Shown piece by piece: positions 8,643-17,012 of a stretch of 64,000 nt of DNA. The DNA is from an uncultured Flavobacteriaceae bacterium. Lineage in GTDB: Bacteria > Bacteroidota > Bacteroidia > Flavobacteriales > Flavobacteriaceae. Position 1 is the first letter of the stretch. Every line of letters starts with the position of its first letter. Below the pieces are notes generated by a model. The model made no database searches, was not told the DNA's origin, and saw only the letters and a program-made list of their open reading frames with translations. Made by a program: the position numbers and the translations under genes. The DNA is taken from the NCBI GenBank assembly GCA_947504035.1, contig CANNGA010000009.1:62001-126000 (forward strand). The letters run 5' to 3'.

Positions 8643-9419
8643 ATGAAACAACCGTATTACATGGTGCAGTTTACAGCAATCACTTGTTTGTTTGAGATTA
8701 GAGTAAATGATGTTCCAATATTTACAATGGAGTTAAAAGGGCAAACGTCTACAAGAATTCCAGCTAATTTGGGGATTTACCAAAGTGGAGTCCAGGAGGT
8801 TTCTGTTAAAATGCTTCCTTTAAAAGGAGAGTCTAAATTATCGCCAGGCGCTAGATTAGATTATAACGTTGTTTTATATGATGTTTCTAATGGATTTGAG
8901 CACAAAGAGACTTTTGAAGAATACAGAAGTGATGCTGTTAAGCCAGATAGCATAGTCCCCTTATACACCCATAGAAGTACTTTTAAAGCAACAATACCTT
9001 ATACTATGAAAAGTTATTGGCTTGATGGTATGGATTTGAGTAAAGTAAAGGATTTAGATGATAAATTAAGAGTTAGCTATAAGCGAATAGCTTCGCTTGT
9101 AAAAGATAAAAAGTTTGACATTTTTAAAGAGAAAATAGCCAATAGGGAATATAACATGGCTGCCTCTATGTATTTGTCTGCAAATGAAGCTGAAGGCCGT
9201 ATACGAAGACTGTTAAATGATTTTAAAAATGATTATGATTTAATTGAGTTTCCCGAAAATACAGTTACAGTATATTCTTCTTATGGAAAGCGCGTGTCTT
9301 TAAAACGTCTTAATGGAGACCCTGCATTGAGTTTTGTGAATACAGAAGAGCGGGAGCAAGTCATGTTGGATTTGGAGTTTTACTATTCTAAAGACACCCA
9401 GCAGTTCGAAATAATTTAA
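8643..9419 (+). CDS. hypothetical protein, family A of the locus (copy 2)
   Basis: A 258-residue soluble protein paralogous to the one at 6521-7303. Shared segments include the start (QPYYMVQFTAITCLFEIRVND here), a middle RVSYKR helix, REYNMAASMYLS, YGKRVSLKRLNGDPAL and the FEII end. It has no signal peptide. It lies 20 bp after the broken lipoprotein gene and 30 bp before the 168-aa gene. The function is unknown; retention of an intact frame amid decayed neighbours argues it is still useful or only recently orphaned. Confidence 0.7.
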   Translation: MKQPYYMVQFTAITCLFEIRVNDVPIFTMELKGQTSTRIPANLGIYQSGVQEVSVKMLPLKGESKLSPGARLDYNVVLYDVSNGFEHKETFEEYRSDAVKPDSIVPLYTHRSTFKATIPYTMKSYWLDGMDLSKVKDLDDKLRVSYKRIASLVKDKKFDIFKEKIANREYNMAASMYLSANEAEGRIRRLLNDFKNDYDLIEFPENTVTVYSSYGKRVSLKRLNGDPALSFVNTEEREQVMLDLEFYYSKDTQQFEII

Positions 9420-9449
9420 CATCAAGTTATATCTGTAAATAAATTAAGG

Positions 9450-9956
9450 ATGCATCAGTTAAAATACGTTTTTCAAGATCCTTACATGCCAGAAGAGCAG
9501 GAGGTAAAGTTGTACAGTAAAGCAGAGGCATTGGATGCTTTTAATGCGATACCTTGGTATCAAAATGTACGCGATAGTTTTTTGTATCACAATGGGGATG
9601 CTACTTTAAATAAGAAAATGGTCGAAAATGATTTTTGGTTTTTATCTTACGAGTATTTAGATAAGAATAAAAACGAAGTTGTACTTCTTATTGTGCCTAA
9701 CTACACAACAAATGATGACTATGTAGAAGACGATCTTCGGTTTTCCTTAGTTTATAAACGTCCTAAAAAGGTAAAAACAAATGCTTTGTATCGCCTGTTT
9801 GGCGGTGCAGATGAAAAACTAAAAACGGATTTCTTTTCACACGTTAAGGGTGTTGATAAAGTGCAGACCGAGGCTATAATTAATCAGTTTTTCGAAGCGA
9901 ATACCACTTGGCTAGATCGTAATTTACCAGAGCCTGGCGAGGATTTGTATGACTAG
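9450..9956 (+). CDS. hypothetical 168-aa protein
   Basis: A soluble, acidic 168-residue protein with many aromatic residues (YQNVRDSFLYHNGD, DFWFLSYEYLDKN) and no signal peptide. I do not recognise the family. It follows the 258-aa gene by 30 bp; a broken copy of its first codons follows the 260-aa paralogue at 7350, so the pair (family A gene, then this gene) is an inherited unit. It may be another adaptor or a cytoplasmic immunity protein; no catalytic motif is evident. Confidence 0.65.
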   Translation: MHQLKYVFQDPYMPEEQEVKLYSKAEALDAFNAIPWYQNVRDSFLYHNGDATLNKKMVENDFWFLSYEYLDKNKNEVVLLIVPNYTTNDDYVEDDLRFSLVYKRPKKVKTNALYRLFGGADEKLKTDFFSHVKGVDKVQTEAIINQFFEANTTWLDRNLPEPGEDLYD

Positions 9957-10093
9957 TAAATTAGGTGCTGTATTGTTGTTTTGAAATGCCCCCGCCACCC
10001 ACAGTAAAAGCCACATGGCTTAATTTAGACGATACCACAGTAACCGCATCTAAATATTTGGGGCTTGACCTTCTTGAAAATAGATTTTTGTAG
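9949..10093 (+). pseudogene. short frameshifted remnant after the 168-aa gene
   Basis: An ATG at 9949 overlaps the stop of the 168-aa gene (ATGACTAG) and opens 11 codons that stop at TGA 9982-9984; from 9986 another frame continues (MPPPPTVKATW...) to TAG at 10091-10093. Removing one T from the TTTT run just before 9982 would join both into one reading frame of about 47 codons. The translational overlap suggests a real gene once began here; the rest of it is gone. Identity unknown. Confidence 0.4.
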
Positions 10094-10129
10094 AACTCAT
10101 ATATTTCAAAACATTAAAAAGATTACGAA

Positions 10130-10288
10130 ATGAAAATATTATTTATTCAATTACTCATATTTTTTTCTATATCCTGTTCTTTCAAAGGTGAATTTGATTT
10201 ATCAGAAATACGTGTGCCTTTTTCCGCAGATTCTATTTTGAAAAAAGGGTTTAATTTAAAAATGTCCCTCCTAATAAAGAGGGAATAA
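10130..10288 (+). pseudogene. lipoprotein N-terminus cut by the repeat array
   Basis: ATG at 10130 opens a clear lipoprotein leader (FFSISC lipobox) and a mature start (FKGEFDLSEI) that resembles the other lipoproteins of this locus (FDLSQI at the gene at 7912). After 44 codons the frame enters the first unit of the ~217-bp tandem array and stops at 10286-10288. So the array boundary lies inside a former sixth lipoprotein gene. Confidence 0.7.
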
Positions 10289-11493
10289 GGGAGGTGTTTT
10301 TGGGATTAAATAATAGAGATAGCTTTTTACACACCCCTAATCCCCTCTTTATAGAGGGGACTTTAGAATTTACTTTTATAGAGGTCTAATCCTGTTTTTT
10401 TGGTGGTCTTTAGAATTCGCTGTATTTGTTAGTTTTAGCTTTATAGGGTTTGCATTTTTTGTTCTTATCAGTGCAAGAGTATGTCCCTCCTAAGAAGGAG
10501 GGAATAAGGGAGGTGTTTTAGGGTTAAATAATAAAGATAGCCTTTTACACACCCCTAATCCCCTCTTTGTAGAGGGGCCTTTAGAATTGGCTTTTACACA
10601 GGTTTAATCCTGTTTTTGGTGTGCTTTAGAATTCGCTGTATTTGTTAGTTTTAGCTTTATAAGGTTTGTATTTTTTATTCTTATCAGCGCAAGAGTGTGT
10701 CCCTCCTAATAAGGAGGGAATAAGGGAGGTGTTTTTGGGTTAAATAATAAAGATAGACTTTTTACACCCCTAATCCCCTCTTTATAGAGGGAACCTTTAG
10801 AATTGGCTTTTACACAGGTCTAATCCTGTTTTTTGGTGGGCTTTAGAATTCGCTGTATTTGTTAGTTTTAGCTTTATAAGGTTTGCATTTTTTGTTCTTA
10901 TCAGTGCAAGAGTGTGTCCCTCCTAATAAGGAGGGAATAAGGGAGGTGTTTTGGGGTTAAATAATAGAGATAGCTTTTTACACACCCCTAATCCCCTCTT
11001 TATAGAGGGGACTTTAAAATTTGCTTTTATAGAGGTCTATTTCTATTTTTTGGAAGACTTTAGAATTAGTTGTATTTATTATTTTAGTTTTACAAGACTT
11101 GTTATTTTCTTGCCATTAACAACGTAAGAGTATGTCCCTCCTAATAAGGAGGGAATAAGGGAGGTGTTTTTGGGTTAAATAATAGAGATAGCTTTTTACA
11201 CACCCCTAATCCCCTCTTTGTAGAGGGGACTTTAGAATTTGCTTTTATAGAGGTCTAATCCTGTTTTTGGTGGTCTTTAGAATTCACTGTATTTGTTAGT
11301 TTTAGCTTTATAAGGTTTGTATTTTTTATTCTTATCAGCGCAAGAGTGTGTCCCTCCTAATAAGGAGGGAATAAGGGAGGTGTTTTGGGGTTAAATAATA
11401 AAGATAGCTTTTTACACCCCCCTAATTCCTCTCTTTATAGAGGGAACCTTTAGAATTGGCTTTTATAGAGGTCTAATCCTGTTTTTTTGGTGA
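10264..11493 (+). repeat. six tandem ~217-bp units, each with a long imperfect palindrome
   Basis: Units start with GTCCCTCCT at 10264, 10483, 10699, 10916, 11134 and 11350, so the period is 216-219 bp. Each opens with a ~97-bp imperfect palindrome: the left part (GTCCCTCC...GGGAGGTGT) pairs with the right part (ACACCCCTAATCCCCTC...GAGGGGAC), with smaller nested hairpins. Roughly 120 bp of AT-rich spacer follows and is repeated too. The spacer of unit 4 is the most divergent; the last unit is truncated near 11493. No unit contains an open frame of interest. The rest of the 9957-11591 interval has only the two remnants noted separately. Confidence 0.9.
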
Positions 11494-11591
11494 GACTGTT
11501 TTATCTTTCTGAGAAATTAAAAGTATAAATGCTATGCATAGGAAGGTAAAGTATTTGTAAATTACTACTTTTAAAAACAGTAATTTATATG

Positions 11592-11599
11592 TAGGTTTG
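11592..11599 (+). promoter_or_regulatory. -7 promoter box for the DjlA-like gene
   Basis: TAGGTTTG fits the Bacteroidota sigma consensus TAnnTTTG and lies 27 bp before the ATG at 11626. It is just downstream of the tandem array, so the gene has its own promoter. I see no convincing -33 element. Confidence 0.5.
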
Positions 11600-11625
11600 A
11601 ACGTTAAAAATAATCTAAGATAATT

Positions 11626-12396
11626 ATGAGTATTTCAAAGTGGATAGGCGGTGCTTTAGGTTGGTCTTTTGGAGGACCAATAGGCGCCATAGTTGGTTTG
11701 GCAATAGGAAGCATCATCGACTCAATGGTTGATGGGAAAGAAAAGAAGCTTTTAGGAGACCGCGGTACTCGAAGCCGTTCTACGGAAAGAGCGGCACATG
11801 GGGAGCAGCCACAAACGCAATCTGGCGATTTTGAAGTAAGTCTCTTAGTGTTGGCATCGGTTGTTATTAAAGCAGATGGTGTGCAAGACCAAAGAGAGTT
11901 GGATTTTGTACGAGAACAGTTTGTGAGCATGTATGGTAAAGAGCGCGCTAATCGGGCATTTAAATTATTTAAGGGCATCAGTAAACAGCAGGTATCTGTA
12001 AGACCTGTGTGTTTGCAAATTAAACAAATGATGGATCATGCCTCCCGTTTACAACTCATGCATTTTCTCTTTGGTATTGCTAAAGCTGATGGTACTGTGA
12101 CTAAGGATGAGGTGCAGCAAATTTATACTATTGCTGGGTACTTAGGGATTAGTACTAAAGACTATGAGAGTATAAAAGCAATGTTCTATAATAGTACAGA
12201 TAATGCCTATAAAATTCTTGAGATATCTAAAGATGCTAGCGTCGACGCTATAAAACGTGCCTATAGAAAAATGGCGAAAAAATACCACCCAGACCGCGTT
12301 ATACATTTAGGAAAAGAACATCAAAAAGGCGCTGAAGAAAAATTTCGACAAGTACAAGAGGCCTACGAGCAGCTTCAAAAGGAGTTGCGCTTTTAG
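11626..12396 (+). CDS. TerB/DnaJ-domain protein, DjlA-like co-chaperone
   Basis: A 256-residue protein. A glycine-rich hydrophobic segment (about residues 7-35) could anchor it in the membrane, as in DjlA. A TerB-like helical domain covers about 65-185 (acidic residues in [13 protein letters not shown] and [10 protein letters not shown]), and a C-terminal J domain covers about 194-256 with the HPD tripeptide at 221-223 that stimulates DnaK ATPase. This is the domain order of DjlA-type co-chaperones. It is monocistronic, with a promoter box at 11592 and a convergent small gene 10 bp beyond its stop. Confidence 0.85.
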   Translation: MSISKWIGGALGWSFGGPIGAIVGLAIGSIIDSMVDGKEKKLLGDRGTRSRSTERAAHGEQPQTQSGDFEVSLLVLASVVIKADGVQDQRELDFVREQFVSMYGKERANRAFKLFKGISKQQVSVRPVCLQIKQMMDHASRLQLMHFLFGIAKADGTVTKDEVQQIYTIAGYLGISTKDYESIKAMFYNSTDNAYKILEISKDASVDAIKRAYRKMAKKYHPDRVIHLGKEHQKGAEEKFRQVQEAYEQLQKELRF

Positions 12397-12406
12397 AAGC
12401 GTCTAA

Positions 12407-12595
12407 TTACATAAAAACTCCAGATATGGCAACAGCTACAATGAGTCCTACTAAAACTGCAGCAATGATATATGCACCTGTTTTTGTGGTGGTATCGTTC
12501 TGGAATACGTAATTGCCTTTGTCGCTATTACTTTCTTTAATAAATTCGAATTCTTTTTTCTTGTTGTTCATATTATTTTTGTTTTCGGGTTCCAT
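12407..12595 (-). CDS. small membrane protein
   Basis: A 62-residue protein with a charged N-terminal half and one C-terminal membrane segment (about residues 40-61, IIAAVLVGLIVAVAI). A second possible start (MNNKKKE) eight codons later would give 54 residues. It converges on the DjlA-like gene. The clean charged-then-hydrophobic layout is typical of genuine small flavobacterial membrane proteins, but I cannot name it. Confidence 0.6.
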   Translation of the reverse strand: MEPENKNNMNNKKKEFEFIKESNSDKGNYVFQNDTTTKTGAYIIAAVLVGLIVAVAISGVFM

Positions 12596-12765
12596 TCAAA
12601 ATTAAAGAAGATGACTTGGTGTTGTTAATGGTATCAAATCAAGTTTTGATTCAAATACTATTGTTGCGTGTATTTTGCTGCTACATAGTGTTTTAATTTC
12701 TTTTAAGATTGCCGTAAAATGAATACATTGTTATGCCTAAGTTTAATTAACACTTAAATTAAAAT

Positions 12766-13218
12766 ATGAAAAACATTTTCGATTTAAAAGAAACGAACGT
12801 TGTTGTAGATAGAATTAATGCGCTGGAAGCTTCTAGTAGGCCGCAGTGGGGTACAATGGGTCCCGATCAAATGTTAGCTCATTGTAACGTAACGTACGAA
12901 ATGGCTTTTGAAGATAAGCATCCTAAACCAAATGCATTTACAAAACTCATGTTGAAATTGTTCGTAAAATCTACAGTAGTTAACGATAAACCTTATCAAA
13001 AAAACAGCAGGACAGCACCACAATTTATCATAGCAGACGCTAAAAATTTTCAGTCAGAAAAAGCGCGTTTAATTGCTTATATTAAGAAAACTCAAAACCT
13101 AGGAGCGAGTCATTTTGATGGTAGGGCTTCACATTCTTTTGGTAAACTAACCAAACAAGAATGGAATAATATGTTTTATAAGCATCTAGATCACCATTTA
13201 AAACAGTTTGGTGTTTAA
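12766..13218 (+). CDS. DUF1569 family protein
   Basis: A 150-residue protein with features of DUF1569, a DinB-like four-helix fold: a WGTMGPDQMLAHC motif after the first helix, a hydrophobic second helix and a C-terminal HLDHHLKQFG. The His residues in those two motifs are the likely metal ligands. The biochemical role of the family is not established. It is monocistronic and followed by a strong terminator. Confidence 0.8.
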   Translation: MKNIFDLKETNVVVDRINALEASSRPQWGTMGPDQMLAHCNVTYEMAFEDKHPKPNAFTKLMLKLFVKSTVVNDKPYQKNSRTAPQFIIADAKNFQSEKARLIAYIKKTQNLGASHFDGRASHSFGKLTKQEWNNMFYKHLDHHLKQFGV

Positions 13219-13244
13219 GTTTAATTTGGATGTATTCTAAAAAA

Positions 13245-13272
13245 AAACCAACCAAAAATTTGGTTGGTTTTG
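13245..13272 (+). terminator. rho-independent terminator after the DUF1569 gene
   Basis: AAAACCAACCAA, a short AT loop and TTGGTTGGTTTT form a near-perfect stem with A and T tracts on both sides, so it could act in both directions. It lies 27 bp past the stop codon. Confidence 0.8.
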
Positions 13273-13743
13273 AGAGATTGATTGTTGACAGCAATAGTAA
13301 TTTATTTATATTTTAGCTACAAGTTTCCGTTATCTAAACGTTGTTTCTTGTGAGAGTGTTCTTATAATTTCCTTCTTAGTAGCTTGCGTTTTCAATTCCT
13401 TACAAATTTTGTGATTTTTTTTCAATCTGCATGTGGTTTATGCTACATGTGCAGCATGCAATTTTATTTTTTTGTATGCTTTTCAGCTATTTAAACGTTC
13501 TAAAATGGAATGCTCATTTTGTATTAGAACTGGTACTCGCTGTTGGTACTGTTACAAATATAGAACGGATGTCAATAGTTTTTATGAGAATTTAGACGAT
13601 ACGTCATTAGCTATCGATAAGCTGGTAATTCTTGTGGTTTAATTCAAAAAATAACTTTTTTTTAAAATAATGAAGTAAAAAAGTGGAATTTAATTAAAAT
13701 TTCGTAGAAGATGTTGAGGTTACATGTTACAGAATTAGATTAC
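13273..13743. other. intergenic, no supported gene
   Basis: This AT-rich stretch holds only a weak 69-codon frame from GTG at 13433, Cys-rich but with no leader, promoter or recognisable family. Nothing else is supportable. It separates two convergent transcription units. Confidence 0.5.
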
Positions 13744-14757
13744 TTAAAAATTAATTTCAGAATGTGAAGCGCTTACCTTAAGTTCAATGTGTTTGCCAAA
13801 AACCAAAGCGCGGTTGTCTTTTTCATGTCCAGCTTTCATATGAAATGCTATGGGGAAATCATAACCAGAAAGCACATCTAGAATTAGTTGCTCTATAGAA
13901 CTGCCCCAAGGCGTGGTGTTCTTTTTTATTTTGGTCATATCACCAATAATAAGTCCCTTGCAATTGTCAAAATAGCCAGCACGTTTTAGGCTTCTTAGCA
14001 TACGGTCTATATGGTACTTATATTCGCCAATCTCTTCTATAAATAGAATGCAATTGGAAGTGTCAAGACTTGTTTTAGACCCAAGCATGGTGTGTAGTAT
14101 GGTGAGGTTGCCCCCAATTAACAGGCCAGAAGTAGAACCGCTTACATTGTATTTGGAACCCGAGAGCTTGTAACTTAAAGGTGTGCCGAAAAGTGTAGAT
14201 TTAAACGTCGCTATGGTTTCTGCTATAGCTGCGTTGTCGTCTTGTAAACTGGTACACATCATACCATGTATGGATTGAAAGCCAAGATTGTGGACTTCAC
14301 TGTGTAGTGCTGTAATGTCTGAATAGCCAATAATCCATTTGGGGTGTTGTTTAAAGTGTGTCCAGTCTAATTGGTCTAAAATTCGAGCGCTACCGTAACC
14401 ACCTCGAGCACACCAAATGGCGCGTATCTTAGGATTGTCTAATGCATTTTGAAAATCTTCGCAGCGTTCACCGTCTGTTCCTGCAAAATGATGCCCTTGT
14501 GAAAATACATGTTTTCCTACTACGGCGTGAAGTCCCCAACTTTTTAATAAGGCTTTAGCTTTGTTAATTTCGGCAGTTCTGTTTTTTAAAATACCAGCGG
14601 GAGCTACAATAGCTACAGTGTCTCCTGGTTTTAAATATGGTGGTTGTTTCAAAGTGTTTGTGAGTGTTTTTAAGCTGTTGTTTTGAGACGTTATATGGGT
14701 TGTCGTACAACAAAATATAACGCAAAAAAAGCGTAAGATGACTAGGGTTTTCTGCAT
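13744..14757 (-). CDS. S66 family LD-carboxypeptidase
   Basis: A serine peptidase of family S66 (LdcA/MccF type) that cleaves the L,D bond of tetrapeptides in peptidoglycan recycling. Visible landmarks are the KPGDTVAIVAPAG start of the domain, ARGGYGSARIL, and the nucleophile motif GYSDITALH (Ser at residue 146 from this start). The Glu/His partners lie in the C-terminal half (EEIGEYKYHIDR; KAGHEKDNRAL). I prefer the ATG at 14757 to 14772, because it gives a normal signal peptide (MQKTLVILRFF...) and the 14762-14769 bases resemble a promoter box. An N-terminal leader suggests periplasmic location, unlike the cytoplasmic E. coli LdcA. Confidence 0.87.
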   Translation of the reverse strand: MQKTLVILRFFCVIFCCTTTHITSQNNSLKTLTNTLKQPPYLKPGDTVAIVAPAGILKNRTAEINKAKALLKSWGLHAVVGKHVFSQGHHFAGTDGERCEDFQNALDNPKIRAIWCARGGYGSARILDQLDWTHFKQHPKWIIGYSDITALHSEVHNLGFQSIHGMMCTSLQDDNAAIAETIATFKSTLFGTPLSYKLSGSKYNVSGSTSGLLIGGNLTILHTMLGSKTSLDTSNCILFIEEIGEYKYHIDRMLRSLKRAGYFDNCKGLIIGDMTKIKKNTTPWGSSIEQLILDVLSGYDFPIAFHMKAGHEKDNRALVFGKHIELKVSASHSEINF

Positions 14758-14760
14758 AAT

Positions 14761-14809
14761 GTAAAAGTACATTTTTTTTCTAAATAGCTTTCAAATTGTG
14801 TACTTTTAC
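14761..14809. promoter_or_regulatory. 10-bp inverted repeat between divergent genes
   Basis: GTAAAAGTAC at 14761-14770 and GTACTTTTAC at 14800-14809 are exact reverse complements 29 bp apart. Each contains TACTTTTA, one base from the TAnnTTTG box, in the right orientation for its own gene. They may be two divergent -7 elements or a two-site operator for the peptidase and metG. Confidence 0.4.
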
Positions 14810-14833
14810 ATCCTGAAAAAACTTCAATACATT

Positions 14834-14867
14834 AACCTCTCAAGCGCAGTTGAGAGGTTTATATTTT
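14834..14867 (+). terminator. hairpin with T-rich tail upstream of metG
   Basis: AACCTCTCAA and TTGAGAGGTT form a perfect 10-bp stem with a 6-base loop, followed by TATATTTT. It stands between the proposed metG promoter and the ATG at 14923, so it is either a leader attenuator or a terminator of a short transcript. Confidence 0.45.
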
Positions 14868-14922
14868 AGACTTATAGCGTACGGGTCTTTACTGCGTTCG
14901 ATCTGGCATTAGATACAATACA

Positions 14923-16998
14923 ATGAGCAAACCAAAAAGATATACCATAACTACAGCATTACCTTATACTAACGGCCCTATCCATATAGGACATTTGGCA
15001 GGTGTGTATGTTCCAGCAGATATTTATGCACGTTATTTGCGATTAACAGGCAATGATGTTGCTTTTATAGGAGGAAGTGATGAGCATGGCGTGCCTATTA
15101 CCATAAAGGCTAAAAATGAAGGGGTCTCTCCTCAAGATATTGTAGATAAGTACCATGCTATAATTAAAACGTCTTTTGAAGATTTTGGAATTACGTATGA
15201 TAATTATTCAAGAACTTCGGCGCCGATTCATCATGAAACCGCATCAGATTTTTTTAAAACATTAGATGCTAAAGGCGAATTTGTAGAAGAGCGCACAGCA
15301 CAATTGTATGATGCCGAAGCGAATCAGTTCTTGGCAGATCGTTTTGTGGTAGGAACATGTCCGAAATGTGGTAATGAAGAAAGTTATGGCGACCAATGCG
15401 AAAGTTGTGGAACAAGCCATAATGCAACCGATTTAATTAATCCTAAATCGGCGATTACAGGAAACACGCCCACGCTTAAAGAAACAAAACACTGGTATTT
15501 GCCTTTAGATAAGCATGAAGACTTTTTAAAATCTTGGATTTTAGAGGGGCATAAAAAAGATTGGAAATCTAACGTTTACGGCCAATGTAAATCATGGATA
15601 GATGACGGATTAAGACCTAGAGCTGTTACACGAGATTTAGATTGGGGTATTCCTGTGCCAGCCGAAGGCGGTGAAGGCAAAGTGCTTTATGTATGGTTCG
15701 ATGCGCCAATAGGTTACATCTCGTCTACGAAGGAATGGGCAGAACGCGAAGGTAAAGATTGGGAGCCTTATTGGAAAGATGAAGAGACGAAACTAGTGCA
15801 TTTTATAGGTAAAGATAATATTGTATTTCACTGTATCATATTCCCGTCGATGTTAAGAGCAGAAGGCAGTTATATTTTACCAGAAAACGTACCTGCAAAC
15901 GAATTTTTAAATTTAGAAGGCAATAAACTGTCTACGTCTAAAAATTGGGCAGTATGGTTGCCCGACTATTTAGAAGAATTTCCAGGCCAGCAGGATGTGT
16001 TGCGTTATGCCTTAAATGCGAATGCGCCAGAAACTAAGGATAATGATTTTACATGGAAAGATTTTCAAGCCAGAAATAATAACGAATTGGTTGCTATTTT
16101 TGGGAATTTTATAAATAGAGTCGTGGTGCTTACTAATAAGTACTACAATGGGATTGTGCCTGAAGCACAAAATTTCCTTACTATTGATACGGAAACATTA
16201 GCAGCAGTAAAAGCCTATCCAGACGTGATTGCCAGTTCTATAGAACGTTACCGTTTTAGAGAAGCAGGTCAGGAATTAATGAATTTAGCACGATTAGGAA
16301 ATAAATACCTTGCCGATGAAGAGCCTTGGAAAGTTGTAAAGGAAGATGAGGCACGTACCAAAACGATTATGTATGTTGCATTGCAAATAGCATCTGCTTT
16401 GGCAACATTAAGTGAGCCTTTTTTACCATTTACTTCAGAAAAGTTAAAGACAATTCTTAAGCTTTCAGAGGCCGGAATTGCGGTATCGTGGCAAGAGGTC
16501 TCAGCTCAAGATGTTTTGCTGCCAGCACAGCATCAAATAGGAAAAGCAGAATTATTGTTTTCTAAAATTGAAGACGCTACCATTCAAAAACAATTAGATA
16601 AGTTAGAGGCCAGTAAAAAGGCTAATGAAGCTGCAAATGCAAAAGTAGAGCCACAGAAAGATACCATTACTTTTGAAGATTTCACGAAATTAGATATACG
16701 TGTAGGGACCATTTTAGAGGCTGAAAAAATGCCTAAAACTAAAAAATTATTAAAACTGAAGGTGGATACAGGTATGGATACGCGCACCATTGTGTCTGGT
16801 ATTGCAGAAAGCTTTACTGCCGAAGAGGTGGTTGGTAAACGGGTTACTGTATTGGTGAATTTAGCGCCTAGAGCTTTAAGAGGTGTGGAAAGTCAGGGCA
16901 TGATACTCATGACAGAGACACCAGAAGGGAAGTTGGTTTTTGTAAATCCAGACGCGCCTAAAGAGGCCGTTATTGGTAATGGATTACAGGTAAGTTAA
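14923..16998 (+). CDS. metG: methionyl-tRNA synthetase
   Basis: A 691-residue class I aminoacyl-tRNA synthetase that charges tRNA-Met. The HIGH signature is at residues 21-24, a four-Cys zinc knuckle at 146, 149, 159 and 162, and the KMSKS equivalent reads KLSTS at 335-339. The anticodon-binding helical domain follows, and a C-terminal EMAP/Trbp111-type tRNA-binding domain starts near 587 ([11 protein letters not shown]). Length and order are those of the dimeric long form found in Bacteroidota. The next gene begins 14 bp later and is probably cotranscribed. Confidence 0.97.
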   Translation: MSKPKRYTITTALPYTNGPIHIGHLAGVYVPADIYARYLRLTGNDVAFIGGSDEHGVPITIKAKNEGVSPQDIVDKYHAIIKTSFEDFGITYDNYSRTSAPIHHETASDFFKTLDAKGEFVEERTAQLYDAEANQFLADRFVVGTCPKCGNEESYGDQCESCGTSHNATDLINPKSAITGNTPTLKETKHWYLPLDKHEDFLKSWILEGHKKDWKSNVYGQCKSWIDDGLRPRAVTRDLDWGIPVPAEGGEGKVLYVWFDAPIGYISSTKEWAEREGKDWEPYWKDEETKLVHFIGKDNIVFHCIIFPSMLRAEGSYILPENVPANEFLNLEGNKLSTSKNWAVWLPDYLEEFPGQQDVLRYALNANAPETKDNDFTWKDFQARNNNELVAIFGNFINRVVVLTNKYYNGIVPEAQNFLTIDTETLAAVKAYPDVIASSIERYRFREAGQELMNLARLGNKYLADEEPWKVVKEDEARTKTIMYVALQIASALATLSEPFLPFTSEKLKTILKLSEAGIAVSWQEVSAQDVLLPAQHQIGKAELLFSKIEDATIQKQLDKLEASKKANEAANAKVEPQKDTITFEDFTKLDIRVGTILEAEKMPKTKKLLKLKVDTGMDTRTIVSGIAESFTAEEVVGKRVTVLVNLAPRALRGVESQGMILMTETPEGKLVFVNPDAPKEAVIGNGLQVS

Positions 16999-17012
16999 AA
17001 TATAAATTAGAA

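Noticed and set aside
10264-11493. CRISPR-like regular repeats
   Set aside because: Units are ~217 bp, spacers are themselves repeated, and no cas genes are present.
11604-11978. Minus-strand 124-codon frame opposite the DjlA-like gene
   Set aside because: Opposes a well-supported gene; no leader or family.
13082-13294. Minus-strand frame opposite the end of the DUF1569 gene
   Set aside because: It overlaps a strong gene and its terminator; shadow frame.
13433-13642. 69-codon Cys-containing frame from GTG
   Set aside because: No promoter, leader or family; lies in an AT-rich intergenic region and looks like chance.
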